DNA from: Rhynchopus sp. YZ270_cl-10
Taxonomy: Eukaryota; Euglenozoa; Diplonemea; Diplonemida; Diplonemidae
DNA length: 64,000 bases
Assembly: GCA_964035575.1 (NCBI GenBank)
Contig: OZ037849.1
Location: 744,001-808,000 of the forward strand
Direction of reading: 5' to 3'
Shown here: positions 11,052 through 22,093 of the stretch, in pieces
Numbering within the stretch: position 1 is the stretch's first letter
Layout of the letters: every line of letters starts with the position of its first letter
The notes under the pieces: model-generated
The model's input: the letters and a program-made list of their open reading frames with translations, nothing else
What the model was told of the DNA's origin: nothing
Databases searched by the model: none
Translations under genes and position numbers: made by a program

Positions 11052-11972
11052 TGGGAGGCAGAAGAGCTGTGGTGTGTTTCCTGAAGGGGTGGGGGACGAA
11101 CTGTTTACGTACCTTCTGTGGTACAAAAAAAAGGATTCGAAGGAAACACACCCACCAACGCAGCCCAAACAACATACATGCCAACCTTCCCTATACGGCT
11201 TCCCATTGAATTTGCCATCAAGCATTGACCACTCTTTTGTTGTGCTCACCCCTTTCCCACAAAGATGTGTCTACGCACGAGACGCTTAGATGCATCCCAT
11301 AAGATTTTCTTCTTCTTCTTTTAACCCGGTGCGATTGCCGGTACAATTTATTTTTAAATAATAGGCACCAAGGTTTGCCAAGAGGTCAATGCGATTCCAA
11401 CCATCAAACAATACTGAACAGCCCCCACAGGGTTGTGCTCTCTCCCCTCCTGGCCCCAGCAAAATTTTTGTTTCTCAATAAGAATTCTAAATAAAATTGT
11501 TGTAAATATTCTGGACATTTAGCCACACAAAAAAAAAACCCCCCCGGAGGCAGTTCTGTAACTTCCTTGTGGGTTCAAGGCTTTTCTTGGGGTGGCTGTG
11601 TTTTTAGTATCGTTTTATTATTTTTTTGAAGATGTGGACACGAGACACAGCTTTCAAGCTTTCTTATTCGCTGCTCCGTTTGTAACTTTTTGTTTTGGGT
11701 TGCGTTTCTTTGCAAATTCCCGCAATTCATCCCCACCCACTGGCTTGGCTCTCATAGTGCACAGTGTATTTCCATGCATTGTGCTCTTGTCTCTCTCACG
11801 GACATAAGGATAGCAACTTAAAGTACGAAGAATTTTTCTGTTTTTTTTTGAGTCGGAAATGTGTTCAAGTGTCCAAGTGTGCAGACAACTCCACCATCGC
11901 TACAGACATCATAACCCCCTATCAGTGCCGTCCCCGGCCACCTTTTGTTGCTTTTGTTTGTTGACGTGAACG
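11052..11972. other. Intergenic region
   Basis: No supported gene. A diverged family A repeat lies at about 11271-11315. The last 70 bp before the eIF3d start (from 11902) are shared with the second eIF3d copy and are likely the common promoter or 5' untranslated region. Confidence 0.55.
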
Positions 11973-13793
11973 ATGTCCTTCGCGCTCCCCGCACTGGTTG
12001 AGAACCCCGCAGGATGGGGTCCCCCACGCACAGAGGACAACCTGCCCTTTGACATCCCCTACCAGCCCTTTGCCAAGGCTGACCGTCTCAGCAGAATCGC
12101 CGACTGGGTTCCGCCGGACACAATGCGTGGCCGTGGACGTGGCCGCTACGCACCTGCCTTCCGTGTGCAGGAGGAGACCGAGGAGAAGAAGGACGACAAG
12201 TGGACCACAGCAGACTACCACAAGAACTCCACACAGCGTCGTGGACGTGGCCGTGGACGTGGACGTGGTGGCCAGCAGGCAAGAGGTGGTGCTAATGGAC
12301 AGCGCCGCGTTGGTGGTGGCCGTGGAACGAGCAGTGTGCCGAAGAGCAAGAAGAAGCCGGACCTTCGCGACCCTGGCTTCCGCAGGAAGGACGTGCACAG
12401 GGTGTCGTCCGTGGAGGTCAAGTCTGGGTGGACACAGGGCGTGTCGATTCCGCTTGCGGATCTGAAGAAGCACGCAGAGATCCAGAAGTCGGACCAGACA
12501 GGAATCCAGGTCCCGGAGGAGACCACCCTCGTGACAAACGGGTCTGCTGTGCAGTACAACACCGTGTTCGACACGAAGGCAAGCATGACCTCGCCCATCC
12601 CTGTGATGAAGCCAAAGCGTCCGACCGAGAACAGCAGCGTGACCGACTCGAAGGTGATGAAGGGTTTCGCCAAGGAATACCACAACCAGGGAGGAGCACA
12701 GTTCTATGCCACCGACGAGATCCTGGCCACCCTCATGTGCGCACGCCAGTCCATCAACTCGTGGCACATCACTGTGGAGCGTTTCAAGGACCTGTACTTC
12801 CTCGACTGGGCCAAGGACAGCGTTGTGGATTCCTACACCGTGAACGAGTCGGCGCACGACCCCCCGCCGTATGAGGAGCAGGCCAACGCAAGCGAGGAGC
12901 AGAAGCTCAACATCCAGCCCAGGCTGATGCAGGAGCTGACGGACGTGACCCGCAGCCTGTCCCAGCAGGTGATGTCGCCGAAGCCGCTGAGTGGCAAGCG
13001 TTCTGTGGATGCTGCTGAGGTGAGCGACGACCTGGCGCAGGCAGAGGGCACCCCTGCCAACGTGATCTACCGTTACAAGAAGTGGAACGTGAAGCAGTCG
13101 CGTGACGACGCCAACCCGATGAAGGTGTTCGCACGTACCCACGTGGACGGATACTTGGACGGCCAGCAGACGATGCGTACCTTCGCCTACTTCGACCCCA
13201 CTGGTGGTGCGTGGAAGCACAAGCTCCCCAGCTCTGAGGGAGCCGTGACTGCGTCAGAGCTGAAGAACAACTGCTGCCGTGTGTCGAAGCAGGTGGCCAC
13301 TTCGCTCCTTGCGGGTGCCGACCAGATCAAGCTCGGATTCGTGACAAGAATGCGCCCCGACAGCACAAGGACCCACAACCTTGTGCACATGACGAAGCCG
13401 ATCCCGCCGGCCAACCTGTGTGTCCAGATCGCACAGTCGTACAGAGGCATGTGGAACGTGTTGAACAAGATCCTTCTTGAGATCGTGAAGGCCAAGGACA
13501 GCGCCGACAGCCAGAACCTCGTGCTTCTGAAGGAGCCCAACAAGCCCACCATCACGGTATGCAGCTTTCCTTTGTACTTCATTTCAAGGTGACTCAACAC
13601 CACTCTTGCAAACAACTTTTCATAGTGCACCTTTCTCACTATGCCTCTTCACACTTCCCACTTCCACACCACCACAGCTGTACAACACACACGGAGCCAG
13701 CGTTGAGGACGACGACGACGACGATGAAGAAGAGGAGGAGGAGGAGGAGGAAGAGGAGGAGGAGTCCGAGGAGGCATAGATTGTGTGAAGCAC
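11902..13793 (+). repeat. Direct duplication unit, eIF3d copy 1
   Basis: About 1.9 kb homologous to 15889-17780 at a constant 3987-bp offset, covering about 70 bp of upstream sequence, both exons, the intron and a few bases past the stop codon. About a dozen single-base differences are visible in the coding part, all silent by my reading. Flanks on both sides are unrelated. Confidence 0.9.
11973..13779 (+). CDS. eIF3d: Translation initiation factor eIF3 subunit d, copy 1
   Basis: Two exons, 11973-13556 and 13678-13779 (phase 0, GTATGC...CACAG), give 561 aa, close to the animal eIF3d length. eIF3d is the cap-binding subunit of eIF3. The N-terminus has the family signature NPAGWGPP and PYQPFAKADRLSRIADW. 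An RGG/RGRGR-rich stretch at about residues 100-120 follows, then the long central domain (for example FYATDEILATLMCARQSINS, VIYRYKKWNV, NLVHMTKPIPPANLC). The second exon encodes an acidic Asp/Glu tail, as in known eIF3d. The gene is duplicated 3987 bp downstream with an identical protein. A long antisense frame exists but is a codon-bias shadow. Confidence 0.95.
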
Positions 13794-15959
13794 GTGTACC
13801 AGTGTCCATGTGACACCTGACACGCAACGAACACATGTCGCTGTAGCTGTATCGTTACTGCGCTCATCTGCCCACCTCTTCATCCTTTACTAACGACTGT
13901 ACCACTGTACACAGTAACACCGTCACCCTGTCTACTGTGTAACGTTGTTGTAGACCTGCAAATGCAAAACAAAAAGAAAAAGAAAGGGAAAACAAAACAA
14001 AACAAAAAAAAAAAAAACGAAAAACATACGACACATTCCGCCGTGACGTGCGTGGATCACAGAAGGGGTGGGAGTGAACCAGAGAACAAAAAAATAAATT
14101 CCGCTCGACGGGAGAGAAAAAAAATGCAGTTTATTGTTATCCCTTGTGTGATACCACAGACAACATACGAGAAGAAAAGACATAGTGGTAGCTATAGGAG
14201 TATGGAGAATATACTAGCAAAATAAATAAAAATGAAAAGGGCGAAGGAGAAGAAATAAAACACAATGAACTATTATTCATTTTGAGTGTTGCAAGAAAAA
14301 AGAGAAAAAAAAACAATAATTTATGACAATAGTTTCGCTAAAAACAAAGCTACGAAAGAGGTTCCTTTGTTTTTCAAAACCGATTTTGTTTTGTACGGTG
14401 GTGTCATGACATTTATTGTTTTTTTTTTTTATTGTTTCTATTTTATCAATAATATTGAAGCAGGTTTTTGTTTTTGTTTTTTTTTTTTTTTGTTTTTTTC
14501 ACGGGTCAGGAAAGATCTTTTGTCTTTTTTTGTCTTTTTTCGGGAGAAAAAAAAAAAAAATCAAGATTTTCAGGATTTTTGTCTTTTTTTTTCAGGATCT
14601 CTCGAGATCTTTGAGATCTTTGAAAAATCCTGGAAAAAAAAGGAAAAAAAAGAAAAAAAAGAGAAAAAAAGATGAAAAAGATCTTGAAAATCTTTTTTTT
14701 CTCAAAAAAAAGATAAAAAAGATTTTTGGGATTTTGAAAAATCTTTTTGGGGGAAAAAAAAAAAAAGATTTTGAAAATCTTTTTTTTTTTTTTTCAAAGA
14801 TTTCTCAAGATCTCGAGATTTTTCATGAAATTTCATGGATTTTTCCAGGATTTTTCAGGATTTTTCCAGGATTTTCAAATCTTTTCTCTTTTTTTTTTTC
14901 TCCCAAAAATCTTTTTTTTTTTTTTTTTTCGGGAGAAGAGGATTTTTTTTCTCGAAAAAAAAAAAAAAAAAAAAAGATCTTTCCTGACCCGTGTTTTTTT
15001 GTTTTTTTTTTTTTCAAAGGAAAGAATAGAGAGTCAGGGCATAGGTAGGGGGTTGCTTTTTTTATATATTTCTGTCGATTCGCTGTTTTTGTTGATCATA
15101 TAGGTAATCCCCATCCCCCCCTTTTTTGTGATTTATCGTTCACACCGCCTTCTCCCCCCCCCCCCCCCCCCAACAAGGCTTCCCCCCCCTCCCCCCACAC
15201 CCTCCCCACACCTTACCTGTTTGCATTGCCACTTCATGCGTGCTATGGAGTCGCTGGAGCAGGAAGGAGATGAGAGGGTAAAAAAAGGTCGCTATTGTAG
15301 AAGGACCGAAAAAAAAAGAAGAAAAATTTAAAAAGACATACTTTTTTAAAAATGCAGTAGGGTGTCAGTGCGTTCCAGAGGCGTGTTTGCGCTAGAGAAA
15401 TTTAACCGTATTTTCTTACGGTATGGGTAGGTCTACTTAGGTTTCCTTTTACATCTCCTGTTGTTGGCCGCAGGGTGCTTGTGTTTTCATGCAGCTGTGT
15501 GTCAGTCGGAGGTGCTTGCATTACTAACTTCACTTTCTTCGCTGCGGTGCCTTTATCGAAATAGAGGTAGGACTGCATGGTGAGGGGGTCTAGGTCATAC
15601 CAAGGTACACTGTTGAAAGGGCTGTTGTATTGAAAAGTCAACTTTTTGTTCGATGCGGAAATTCGATGGTGTACAGTTTTGCGTGACAAATGTGGTGGAG
15701 ATGTGCGTCGTCTCCTTTGCCACGAAAACAGCATGCAAAAAGGGATAAGCCGCGAGCGGATGTGTACCAAAACGGTATAAACGATGATATGTGGTGATGT
15801 GTCTACACTCCTGTGGAGTGTGTCTGTGCTGGTTGGCGTGTCTTCTGTTGTATTTCGTTTTTGTTTTTGTTCCAAACCTACCACCACAACAGACATCATA
15901 ACCCCCTATCAGTGCCGTCCCCGGCCACCTTTTGTTGCTTTTGTTTGTTGACGTGAACG
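13780..15959. other. Intergenic region between eIF3d copies
   Basis: No gene supported. It holds the poly-A/poly-T fold-back element (14499-14996), a C-homopolymer stretch near 15154-15200, two copies of family C (about 15367-15400 and 15481-15540), a diverged family B repeat (about 15566-15649), and 70 bp of shared upstream sequence just before copy 2. Confidence 0.6.
14499..14996. repeat. Poly-A/poly-T fold-back element
   Basis: Terminal inverted repeat CACGGGTCAGGAAAGATC at 14499 is matched by GATCTTTCCTGACCCGTG near 14979-14996. The interior is an imperfect palindrome built from runs of A and T, with repeated GATCTTGAAAATC, CCTGGAAAAATCC and CTCGAGATC pieces on both arms. T-runs flank both ends. 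It resembles a fold-back or MITE-like insertion. Open frames in it encode only Lys/Phe runs. Confidence 0.6.
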
Positions 15960-17780
15960 ATGTCCTTCGCGCTCCCCGCACTGGTCGAGAACCCCGCAGG
16001 ATGGGGTCCCCCACGCACAGAGGACAACCTGCCCTTTGACATCCCCTACCAGCCCTTTGCCAAGGCTGACCGTCTCAGCAGAATCGCAGACTGGGTTCCG
16101 CCGGACACAATGCGTGGCCGTGGACGTGGCCGCTACGCACCTGCCTTCCGTGTGCAGGAGGAGACCGAGGAGAAGAAGGACGACAAGTGGACCACAGCAG
16201 ACTACCACAAGAACTCTACACAGCGTCGTGGACGTGGCCGTGGCCGTGGACGTGGTGGCCAGCAGGCAAGAGGTGGTGCTAATGGACAGCGCCGCGTTGG
16301 TGGTGGCCGTGGAACGAGCAGTGTGCCGAAGAGCAAGAAGAAGCCAGACCTTCGCGACCCTGGCTTCCGCAGGAAGGACGTGCACAGGGTGTCGTCCGTG
16401 GAGGTCAAGTCTGGGTGGACACAGGGCGTGTCGATTCCGCTTGCGGATCTGAAGAAGCACGCAGAGATCCAGAAGTCGGACCAGACAGGAATCCAGGTCC
16501 CGGAGGAGACCACCCTCGTGACAAACGGATCTGCTGTGCAGTACAACACCGTGTTCGACACGAAGGCAAGCATGACCTCGCCCATCCCTGTGATGAAGCC
16601 AAAGCGTCCGACCGAGAACAGCAGCGTGACCGACTCGAAGGTGATGAAGGGTTTCGCCAAGGAATACCACAACCAGGGAGGAGCACAGTTCTATGCCACC
16701 GACGAGATCCTGGCCACCCTCATGTGCGCACGCCAGTCCATCAACTCGTGGCACATCACTGTGGAGCGTTTCAAGGACCTGTACTTCCTCGACTGGGCCA
16801 AGGACAGCGTTGTGGATTCCTACACCGTGAACGAGTCGGCGCACGACCCCCCGCCGTATGAGGAGCAGGCCAACGCAAGCGAGGAGCAGAAGCTCAACAT
16901 CCAGCCCAGGCTGATGCAGGAGCTGACGGATGTGACCCGCAGCCTGTCCCAGCAGGTGATGTCGCCGAAGCCGCTGAGTGGCAAGCGTTCTGTGGATGCT
17001 GCTGAGGTGAGCGACGACCTGGCGCAGGCAGAGGGCACCCCTGCCAACGTGATCTACCGTTACAAGAAGTGGAACGTGAAGCAGTCGCGTGACGACGCCA
17101 ACCCGATGAAGGTGTTCGCACGTACCCACGTGGACGGATACTTGGACGGCCAGCAGACGATGCGTACCTTCGCCTACTTCGACCCCACTGGTGGTGCGTG
17201 GAAGCACAAGCTCCCCAGCTCTGAGGGAGCCGTGACTGCGTCTGAGCTGAAGAACAACTGCTGCCGTGTGTCGAAGCAGGTGGCCACTTCGCTCCTTGCG
17301 GGTGCCGACCAGATCAAGCTCGGATTCGTGACAAGAATGCGCCCCGACAGCACAAGGACCCACAACCTTGTGCACATGACGAAGCCGATCCCGCCGGCCA
17401 ACCTGTGCGTTCAGATCGCACAGTCGTACAGAGGCATGTGGAACGTGTTGAACAAGATCCTTCTTGAGATCGTGAAGGCCAAGGACAGTGCCGACAGCCA
17501 GAACCTCGTGCTTCTGAAGGAGCCCAACAAGCCCACCATCACGGTATGCAGCTTTCCTTTGTACTTCATTTCAAGGTGACTCAACACCACTCTTGCAAAC
17601 AACTTTTCATAGTGCACCTTTCTCACTATGCCTCTTTACACTTCCCACTTCCACACCACCACAGCTGTACAACACACACGGAGCCAGCGTTGAGGACGAC
17701 GACGACGATGATGAAGAAGAGGAGGAGGAGGAGGAGGAAGAGGAGGAGGAGTCTGAGGAGGCATAGATTGTGTTGTGTTT
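15889..17780 (+). repeat. Direct duplication unit, eIF3d copy 2
   Basis: Partner of 11902-13793. Homology begins at ACAGACATCATAACCCC and fades shortly after the stop codon. Confidence 0.9.
15960..17766 (+). CDS. eIF3d: Translation initiation factor eIF3 subunit d, copy 2
   Basis: Exons 15960-17543 and 17665-17766 encode the same 561-aa protein as the first copy, with the same intron position and nearly the same intron sequence. Nucleotide differences from copy 1 (for example CTGGTT to CTGGTC near the start, and GCC to GCA in the IADW codons) are synonymous. Both copies look functional. Downstream sequence differs completely, with a CA-dinucleotide run at about 17793-17810, so the two transcripts would have different 3' ends. 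Neither recent relaxation nor divergence of the protein is visible, which suggests strong selection, gene conversion, or both. Confidence 0.95.
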
Positions 17781-18804
17781 TTTGTGTGAAAGCACACACA
17801 CACACACACATGGGGGGTTTTTTTTTCCATTTCATTTTATTTTTTATCTATAATTTCGCTCCCTCCGAGTCTCACCCCACACGTTCCCACCTTCCTACCC
17901 ACCCTCCCGCACGCCACCCTTACAAGCAAATAATCAGTTTAACGTGGGATACCCTAGTACTCTACTGCACAGTCTTTTTTTTTTTTTTCTTTTTTTTTCT
18001 TTTTTTTTCTTTTTTTCAATTTGGTATTCAGCTATATAGGATGTATCCGTTTCCTCCCTCAGTATCCACCCTCTCTTCCTAGAAGATTCACCTTCTTATC
18101 ATTTTGCAGAGTTGTTGAGTGATTGTTTTATACAAAAAGGAAAACAAAAAAATGGGAAAAGGCGGGAATAATTCAACCCCGAGACACCAACACATAAAGG
18201 GACCTACTGTTTGACACTGTAGAGCTGTTCTGTTATCCTCCTTATTCTTTCCGTTCTTTTTTTTATTCTTTTTGAAGAAATTAGAACTGCGTTTAGCTTA
18301 AGTTTGATGGGTGACGTCAGACCTCTTCGGTTGTAGTGGAATCCCTTAACAAATCCTACAGAGTATCCTACAAAACAAGAGAAGGGAAGAGCGGATGAAA
18401 GAAATAGCGCCACTGTCAACCCCCCATTACCCCACACCCCCCACGATAACTACCCCCTTGAGGAGAGAGGGGGAAGCGGAAAAAAAAAGAAGAAGGATTT
18501 TTTTTATTTTGTTCATCGGACCGATATCTGGATGTAGGGTAGTATGGTTGGGGGGGTCCACCCGGAGCTCATTGGTACCAATGGTACACTGTTCACGAGA
18601 AGGATTTGTGTATTTTCAGGTAAAACTTTTCCGGCAGTGCGAAAATACAAATTCCCGGACTACTTTTTTCAAAAAAAAAAATAGGCAATGGCACATGGTT
18701 CGGCTCCATGGTGGTCTTGGGACCAAAAGGTGGTTGAGGGTTTGTATTAGAAGTTAACCTTTTCTTTTTCTGCAGAGGGCATTACACAAAGACACACATT
18801 CACC
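17767..18804. other. Intergenic region with family B repeat
   Basis: No supported gene. It has a CA microsatellite near 17793-17810, a poly-T block near 17971-18020, and a family B dispersed repeat at about 18529-18631 (cores GGTCCACCC and GGTACACTGTTCACGAGA), which lies less than 200 bp upstream of the YciI gene. Confidence 0.6.
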
Positions 18805-19217
18805 ATGCTTAAGAACACGGCGAAGCTCGCGAAGGCTATCGTCCCTGATGTGCACCATATTCTCTTCTATGAATACGTACACGACGTGATGGTATGACAC
18901 GCTGTTGACAACGCGATAATAGAACTAGCCCCTATAACACCAAAGAAATTTAGTCACCCTCATTTTGAAACATTCTTGAACAGGAACGTCGTGCCCCTTT
19001 CCGTGCCGCCCATTTGGAGCATGTTGCAAAATTTGGCAATGCTGTGCGTATGGGTGGTGCGCTTGACCCTGCTTCCGAGGGTGCCATTATTGTCTTCAAG
19101 GCAGATGTCGAGACTGTGAACGAATTTGCCAAAAACGACCCATACGTGAAGGGAGGCATCGTTGCAAGCTACAAGGTCAGACCCTGGAACGTTGTCGTCG
19201 ACAACTCCAAAATGTAA
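18805..19217 (+). CDS. YciI-like domain protein
   Basis: Exons 18805-18891 and 18984-19217 (phase 0, GTATGA...ACAG) give 106 aa. The fold signature is that of the YCII superfamily (small alpha/beta barrel, related to muconolactone isomerase): HHILFYEYVHDVMERR, then RAAHLEHVAKFGNAVRMGGA, GAIIVFKAD, and FAKNDPYVKGGIV, which includes the typical DPY motif. The conserved His in the RAAH region and Asp in NDPY match the putative active-site positions of the family. The enzymatic role of most YciI proteins is unknown. The N-terminal MLKNTAKLAKAIV could act as a mitochondrial targeting sequence, but that is a guess. Confidence 0.88.
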
Positions 19218-20326
19218 GTATACCCCCACCTTCTGGGGTACAAACAGAGAGACTTTATCTCGAGTTTTTCTCTTTTTTCTTTTGTCAAAAAAGACGAATC
19301 TCGCTGAGCTTTTGTTTGCATACCCAATAGTGACCAAGGTGTACCCATCTAGGTGTACAACCATCTTATAAACGTTTCTCATATTTTTTCTCGGGTAGCT
19401 TATAACCTCTGTTTCACTAGCTGCAAAGGGGTATTTCAGTGGACATACCCACTGTCCTTCCCCCCTAATACCCTTTGGGTCACTCTCTCGCTCTCACGCA
19501 AAATGAAAAGAAATGGTTGCCCCTCACCTCAACTTTTGTTATGATATAGCGATATAAATGGATGGCATCCGTTACCGGGTACCAGAGAGGCTCAGGTGCA
19601 TCTCATAAAGCTTTTCCCCCTTTTCAGAGTGTGCCGTGTACGTCCGTTCTTATCTGTTGCAGTGCCTTCGATGTCGTGAGAATATGAACAGTGCTCCCGT
19701 CTTCCTGTGGCACAGATTCTTCATGTCCAAAGCAGCCTGCCACGGAAGTTTCACCAATGTCAACGACCCCAGCAGGGAAAGGGTCGCTCTTGCTGCCCGG
19801 TCGATCGCTACGCAAGAAACCCTGAGGTGCGTTATTGCTTCTGGGGTCAAAACGGCAATGTCCGCAAACCGTGCGCGCCAGCGCGGACCATAAACCCCAC
19901 ATGCCAGAATCCGCCGCGACTGCTTTCCTCAGGTCCCCTCCCAAGATGGGTGTCGCCTGCTCGTCCGGCTGTAAAGCCCCCGCCAGTTTGAGGCCTTTCT
20001 CGAAATCCTGCAGTAGTGCCCTCGGCTCCAGCGGCAGACAATCCCAGCACTCCCCACATACATCATACAGGCCTAATTACCCCCTGTGTTTGCAATGATC
20101 CTATCATTCATCTGGCTGATGAGTGGAAGCGGGAGTAGCACATATCAGATGTAAACTACAAAAATGGATGACTGCATGATTGGGTGTCCACCCCCCTGGT
20201 ACACTGCCACGCGCGCGAGAAGTCTTTATATTTCAACTTTTTCTTTTTAAAAGACGCCCACAGAATTTTTTTTTTTTTCCCCCCCATTTTTCCACTCTAT
20301 CCTACAGTCTATTGCTAACACACCCC
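19218..20326. other. Intergenic region with a GC-richer island
   Basis: A family A-like repeat lies at about 19581-19615 and a family B repeat at about 20161-20250, ending about 75 bp before the next gene. Between them, 19624-20070 is GC-richer and holds an open minus-strand frame described separately. Confidence 0.55.
19624..20070 (-). other. Unrecognised open frame, possible gene fragment
   Basis: The minus strand stays open for about 148 codons from about 20070 down to the stop at 19624. The first ATG lies well inside, so the frame would need an upstream exon or a non-ATG start. The translation is not low-complexity: it includes VCGECWDC, LQDFEKGLKLAGALQPDEQ, GLWSALARTVCGHC and PAGVVDIGETSVAGC. 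The two Cys pairs could suggest metal binding. I recognise no family. It could be an exon of a host gene, a fragment of a mobile element, or chance in a GC-rich patch. Confidence 0.25.
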
Positions 20327-22093
20327 ATGCCACCCCTCCAGTGGTTCGCCTGCCTCGAGGAAGGCTTCTCAATAGATGGAACCCTGTCCGGCCAGGATCG
20401 GAAACGGCGTGTCTTCTGGTTCGTCTTTGCCATCATCTCCGCCCTCGCTGCCATTGGGGAGCTTGCACTGTCTAGCTGGGACCGCCAGACTATGCACTTA
20501 CCTTACCTGATCGGCACTGTGACCATAGTGGGGTCCGATGTGATGGCGGTTATAGTCATCTTTTGTAAACTCCCGATGCATCCGAACCTAGTGGTGTTTC
20601 ATATGTACGTGCAATGTGCGGCGGTATTTGTATGGGATTTGAATGCAAGAACAGTGTCATATACCATGGAGTGGCCGATGCTGATTCTCATCATCGATAT
20701 GTTGCTGGTATTGCAGATGTCCGAACGTTGGAGTTTGGGATTGGTTATCTTCACTGTGGGGTGGATTGTTTTATTAGGGTTCGAAGAAAGCTACCGATTC
20801 GGTTTATTAGACCTCCCAGGTTTGAAACCCCAAGACGGCGACCACGGGAGAAAGGAGACCTATCGGAAGATGGGGGACTGCACGACCCTGCCCTGCCCGG
20901 TTTCATTTCCTCCGACTGGAATGGGGTCGGCGATGGCGGTTTTTGTAATAGATTTTATTGTGACTCGCGGCTTTGCGAGGCAGGTGAAGAGAGAGCAGGA
21001 AGCTATGGAGAGGACGATCAATACTGTACAGGAAATTGCGTCGCTCCTGGCGAGCTATGACGTAGCGAGGGTGTCGGAGTTATTGGAGGCACACAGAGAA
21101 GAGCTGCCGGAGGGGATGATACGTGCGTTGCGTGCGGTAGAGGAGAATTTAAGGATATATAAGGCGTATCTTCCGAAGACGTGTCTGCCGTTTGAGGCTG
21201 AGGAGCCGACGAGGGAGACGAATTTTCTTTACGGCGATTCGAGCTCGTCGTGTTTGTCGTCTTCACTTTCGTATCCATTGACGGCATCTGGGTTTCGTAC
21301 TGTGCGTGCCCCGATGTTGGGGTTGGTTGCAGCTAGCAGCACCCTGCTGACAGTGAATGTCAAAGCGACGCTGCGGTTATTGGAAGAGGACCAGACGCGG
21401 TTTTCGCAGCTCTTCAGTTCGCTTTTGATTAGAACCTTGGAAGCAACGGACGTCCGTCGTGGTGTGGTCGACATCTTCATCGGCGACAGAATCCACTGTT
21501 CTTTCAACGCCTCGAAGCAATGCTCCAGCCACGCCACCTCAGCGCTCCACACCGCCACCTCTCTCTTGAGAGACGGCATCGCACTTGTCTCTCAGGTAAA
21601 CATCGGTGTTGCAACAGGAAAGGTGCTGCGTGGTGACATGGGGTGTGACGTGATGCGCCGCTTCAGCATGGTCGGACCCTTGGTACGTGATGTGCACGGA
21701 ATGGAGCGGGCTGGGCGGTTCTTTGGGTGCAATGTGCTCTGCAACCGGCTCTGTGTAAGCGACGCTGAGTGCGAACACGACCTGCGTCTGATTCCTTGCA
21801 AGGTGGAGGTAGATACGGGATGTGAACATGAGGTGGTGGCCGAGCTCATTATTCCTCCAGACGCGCCTTCCACAAAGGAAGTGGACGAATGGATGTACGA
21901 AATAGGCGGCGAGCGGGAGTGGGACAAATACAATGCAACAGTACGCAAATACTTAAACGGAGAGGCCACTGCAGGAGCAGTGGCCGCAGCCGCCAGCGCA
22001 GCCGACTGCATCAAGTATCCCCTCACAGTCGTCGCCTCCTTGGCATGTGATGTGCTGCGTCTTCACATCCACTCCAGAGTCACCACCCGCTAG
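20327..22093 (+). CDS. Multipass membrane cyclase-like protein 1 (catalytic residues lost)
   Basis: Single exon, 588 aa. Residues about 25-235 carry five or six hydrophobic segments with the family signature FRFGLLDLPGL...QDG followed by a Cys pair loop (CTTLPCPVSFPP). A helical linker follows (MERTINTVQEIASLL, then RIYKAYLPKTCLPF), as seen before cyclase domains in many protist enzymes. The C-terminal part (about 350-520) is a class III cyclase fold without its chemistry: the first metal-site motif reads TLLTVNVKAT instead of FxDIxxxT, the second keeps GD (IFIGDRIHCSF), and the usual VNxAxRxE reads VRDVHGME. It is therefore probably a receptor-like or regulatory protein, not an enzyme. Paralogs are at 41370-43112 and 43970-45706, and a full-size relative at 59585-61971. 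Confidence 0.8.
   Translation: MPPLQWFACLEEGFSIDGTLSGQDRKRRVFWFVFAIISALAAIGELALSSWDRQTMHLPYLIGTVTIVGSDVMAVIVIFCKLPMHPNLVVFHMYVQCAAVFVWDLNARTVSYTMEWPMLILIIDMLLVLQMSERWSLGLVIFTVGWIVLLGFEESYRFGLLDLPGLKPQDGDHGRKETYRKMGDCTTLPCPVSFPPTGMGSAMAVFVIDFIVTRGFARQVKREQEAMERTINTVQEIASLLASYDVARVSELLEAHREELPEGMIRALRAVEENLRIYKAYLPKTCLPFEAEEPTRETNFLYGDSSSSCLSSSLSYPLTASGFRTVRAPMLGLVAASSTLLTVNVKATLRLLEEDQTRFSQLFSSLLIRTLEATDVRRGVVDIFIGDRIHCSFNASKQCSSHATSALHTATSLLRDGIALVSQVNIGVATGKVLRGDMGCDVMRRFSMVGPLVRDVHGMERAGRFFGCNVLCNRLCVSDAECEHDLRLIPCKVEVDTGCEHEVVAELIIPPDAPSTKEVDEWMYEIGGEREWDKYNATVRKYLNGEATAGAVAAAASAADCIKYPLTVVASLACDVLRLHIHSRVTTR

Noticed and set aside
11922-13220. 432-codon minus-strand open frame opposite eIF3d (and a 488-codon one opposite copy 2 at 15909-17375)
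   Set aside because: It is the mirror of a GC-rich, codon-biased real gene, appears in both copies for that reason alone, and the translation shows no domain.
14286-15103. Lys/Phe-rich frames in the poly-A/poly-T element
   Set aside because: Pure low-complexity translation of A and T runs within a fold-back element.
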